Assembly: GCF_044772865.1 (NCBI RefSeq)
Contig: NZ_CP173029.1
Span: forward strand, 2,852,001 to 2,916,000
Length of the DNA: 64,000 nt
Source: Algirhabdus cladophorae
GTDB lineage: Bacteria > Pseudomonadota > Alphaproteobacteria > Rhodobacterales > Rhodobacteraceae
Reading direction: 5' to 3'
The notes under the pieces were generated by a model. It worked only from the letters and a program-made list of their open reading frames with translations, was not told where the DNA came from and did not search any database. Every line of letters begins with the position of its first letter. Position 1 is the stretch's first letter. Positions 62,432-64,000 of this stretch are shown in pieces. The position numbers and the translations under genes are program-made.

Positions 62432-63960
62432 GACACACCGCCAAAACGCACGCCGGACAGCGCGGCCATCTCTTGCTTCCATGTGATCAGATCACTGTGG
62501 GTAAACTTAGACAAATGATCGTGGCCGCAGGCCCGCGCCATGACTTCCATCAACTCGACACTGGCGCCAAAAAAGCGCGCCAGTTTTTCGGCACCAACTT
62601 GAACGTTTAGCAATTTACGCAGCTCGGGCTTTTGCGTGGCGACACCTACAGGACAATTGTTGGTGTCACACATGCGCGTAGCGATACAGCCCACGGCCTG
62701 CATGGCGGAATTACTGATAGCAACCGCGTCCGCACCAAGGGCCATGGCTTTGCAAAAGTCCTCGGGCATGCGCAATCCACCAGTGATCACCAAGGTCACT
62801 TCGCCCCCAGTGCGCGCATCGATATGTTTGCGCGCACGGGCCAGTGCCGGAATGGTGGGGACGGAAATGTTGTTGCGGAAAATCAAAGGCGCTGCCCCCG
62901 TGCCGCCGCCGCGACCATCCAAAATGATGTAGTCGGCACTGGCTTCGAGCGCAAAATCAATATCGTCTTCGATATGGTTCGCCGACAGCTTGAACCCAAT
63001 CGGAATGCCACCTGATTTTTCGCGCACTTCATCGGCCAACCGCTTGAAATCAGCCGGTGTGTGCAGGTCTGCAAAGGTTGGGGGCGATACGGCTGTGGTT
63101 CCGGGCTCTAGCCCGCGTACTTCGGCAATTTTTCCCTGCACCTTGTTGCCGGGCAGATGGCCACCTGTACCGGTTTTGGCCCCTTGCCCGCCCTTGAAGT
63201 GGAACGCTTGCACCTTTGTAACGTGATCAAGATCCCAGCCAAACTTGGCCGAAGCCAGTTCATAAAAATATCGCGCATTTTCAGCCTGTTCTTCTGGCAG
63301 CATGCCGCCTTCACCAGAACAGATCCCAGTCCCCGCCATTTGCGCGCCACGCGACAGGGCTGTTTTGGCCTCTTCGGACAGGGCGCCATAGCTCATATCC
63401 GAGACAAACAAAGGAATGTCGAGGTGCAGCGGTTTGGCTGCCCGTGGGCCAATCACAACTTCTGTGCCAACCTCTACATCATCCATCAAAGGTTTACGTG
63501 CCATTTGCGCTGGCAGCATTTGAATGTCATCCCAATGGGGCAAATCCTTGCGCGGCACCCCCATCGCCCCCATCTCGCCGTGATGACCAAGCTTGCTCAG
63601 GCCATCGCGCGCCAATTCGTGAATTCGTGCGACTGTCGGTTCCTCTGGTGTGGCTTTGGCCTGCGACACATCCGATGTCGGCTCAGGTGCGGCGTCGCCA
63701 ACAGCCAATTCCCCTAATTGGGCATGGGTGCCATCGCAATATGGCGCATTGCCAGTGGCCTTGCATTGGCACAGGGCTGCATCGCCAGATTTATCTGCTT
63801 TGAATTTTAAGGGCGTGATGCCAGTGCCAGCGTGTGATCCATCACAAAAGGGTTGGTTTTTGGACCGGCCACATCGACACCACGCATAGTCTTTGCCTTC
63901 TTCCAATGACACTTTGGCCGGAAATTTGGCGGCAATGATGGGAACCTCTTGATCTGGCAT
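62428..63960 (-). CDS. Twin-CDGSH glutamate synthase-like FMN protein
   Basis: A 510-residue fusion. Two N-terminal CDGSH-type [2Fe-2S] motifs, C28/C30/C39/H43 (WCRCGRSKNQPFCDGSH) and C64/C66/C75/H79 (CQCKATGNAPYCDGTH), then a linker, then an FMN barrel as in the GltS/GltB central domain (residues ~130-490: PLFVSDMSYGALSEEAK, GTGICSGEGGMLPEEQ, FHFKGGQGAKTGTGGH, GRGGGTGAAP). Cys residues of a possible [3Fe-4S] site are in CIATRMCDTNNCPVG. The glutaminase domain of GltB is absent. Start ATG 63960 follows AAAGGA. First gene of the pair with the Rieske-ThDP fusion. Confidence 0.9.
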   Translation of the reverse strand: MPDQEVPIIAAKFPAKVSLEEGKDYAWCRCGRSKNQPFCDGSHAGTGITPLKFKADKSGDAALCQCKATGNAPYCDGTHAQLGELAVGDAAPEPTSDVSQAKATPEEPTVARIHELARDGLSKLGHHGEMGAMGVPRKDLPHWDDIQMLPAQMARKPLMDDVEVGTEVVIGPRAAKPLHLDIPLFVSDMSYGALSEEAKTALSRGAQMAGTGICSGEGGMLPEEQAENARYFYELASAKFGWDLDHVTKVQAFHFKGGQGAKTGTGGHLPGNKVQGKIAEVRGLEPGTTAVSPPTFADLHTPADFKRLADEVREKSGGIPIGFKLSANHIEDDIDFALEASADYIILDGRGGGTGAAPLIFRNNISVPTIPALARARKHIDARTGGEVTLVITGGLRMPEDFCKAMALGADAVAISNSAMQAVGCIATRMCDTNNCPVGVATQKPELRKLLNVQVGAEKLARFFGASVELMEVMARACGHDHLSKFTHSDLITWKQEMAALSGVRFGGVS

Positions 63961-64000
63961 GTCTGGATATTCCTTTGGTTTGATGTTGACGTTGATGGTT
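63961..64000. other. Leader of the CDGSH-flavoprotein gene at the right edge
   Basis: Only 40 bases; contains the ribosome binding site AAAGGA of the gene before it. No feature can be called past the edge. Confidence 0.5.

Noticed and set aside
1..64000. Mobile element or genomic island
   Set aside because: No transposase, integrase, phage gene, direct repeat at the tRNA, or clear base-composition break was seen.

Overview
The window reads as chromosomal DNA of a marine alphaproteobacterium of the Roseobacter group (Rhodobacterales). This rests on the mid-range GC by eye, on gene content (a DddQ-type DMSP lyase cupin, TRAP transporters, a fused HyuA-HyuB oxoprolinase, RTX repeats, an HpaR-type MarR regulator) and on protein similarity recognised from memory, not on a search. 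I see about 55 protein genes and one tRNA. I see no insertion sequence, prophage, CRISPR array or rRNA.

Layout. 1-3400: end of an ABC ATPase, a HIT protein, a GT14-like glycosyltransferase and a divergent sulfotransferase (surface glycan). 3435-10461: 5-oxoprolinase, a secreted lipase-like hydrolase, a bicupin protein and a DacA-type D,D-carboxypeptidase with a SPOR domain. 10794-13995: clpS, an RsmC-like methyltransferase, an SDR lacking its catalytic lysine, and hemF. 14122-19679: a full TRAP transporter and a polar amino acid ABC transporter without its ATPase. 19749-23495: tRNA-Met, a D-2-hydroxyacid dehydrogenase-like flavoprotein, hemE and hemC. 23492-28380: a minus-strand catabolic block (GntR regulator, TRAP binding protein, mandelate-racemase-like enzyme, MDR dehydrogenase, DddQ). 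28566-36161: an orphan HyuA-like protein, a PAS-GGDEF-EAL protein, and a Rieske oxygenase divergent from a ThDP enzyme. 36299-41108: the Anbu cluster (two transglutaminases, ATP-grasp, alpha-E, Anbu peptidase). 41105-48892: two glycosyltransferases, galE and a 1236-residue RTX protein. 49092-52095: cupredoxin, ECF sigma factor, anti-sigma factor and subtilisin-like lipoprotein. 52092-60398: class IV aminotransferase, ABC1 kinase, HpaR, a YrhK protein, a desaturase / PhnD-like / Dabb operon, XRE and LysR regulators, and a VOC dioxygenase-like protein. 60464-63960: two overlapping iron-sulfur fusion genes.

For a hunter the strongest loci are these. (1) The translationally coupled pair at the right end: a glutamate-synthase-like flavoprotein carrying two N-terminal CDGSH motifs, followed by a Rieske domain fused to a ThDP-dependent enzyme. 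(2) The Anbu / ATP-grasp / alpha-E / transglutaminase cluster, a predicted but still poorly understood peptide-ligation and proteolysis system. (3) The DddQ block under a GntR regulator, a candidate DMSP-linked catabolic unit. A Rieske protein next to a ThDP enzyme occurs twice in the window, once as two divergent genes and once as a fusion.

Start codons were chosen from Shine-Dalgarno position and family length; many of the longest open frames were shortened for this reason.
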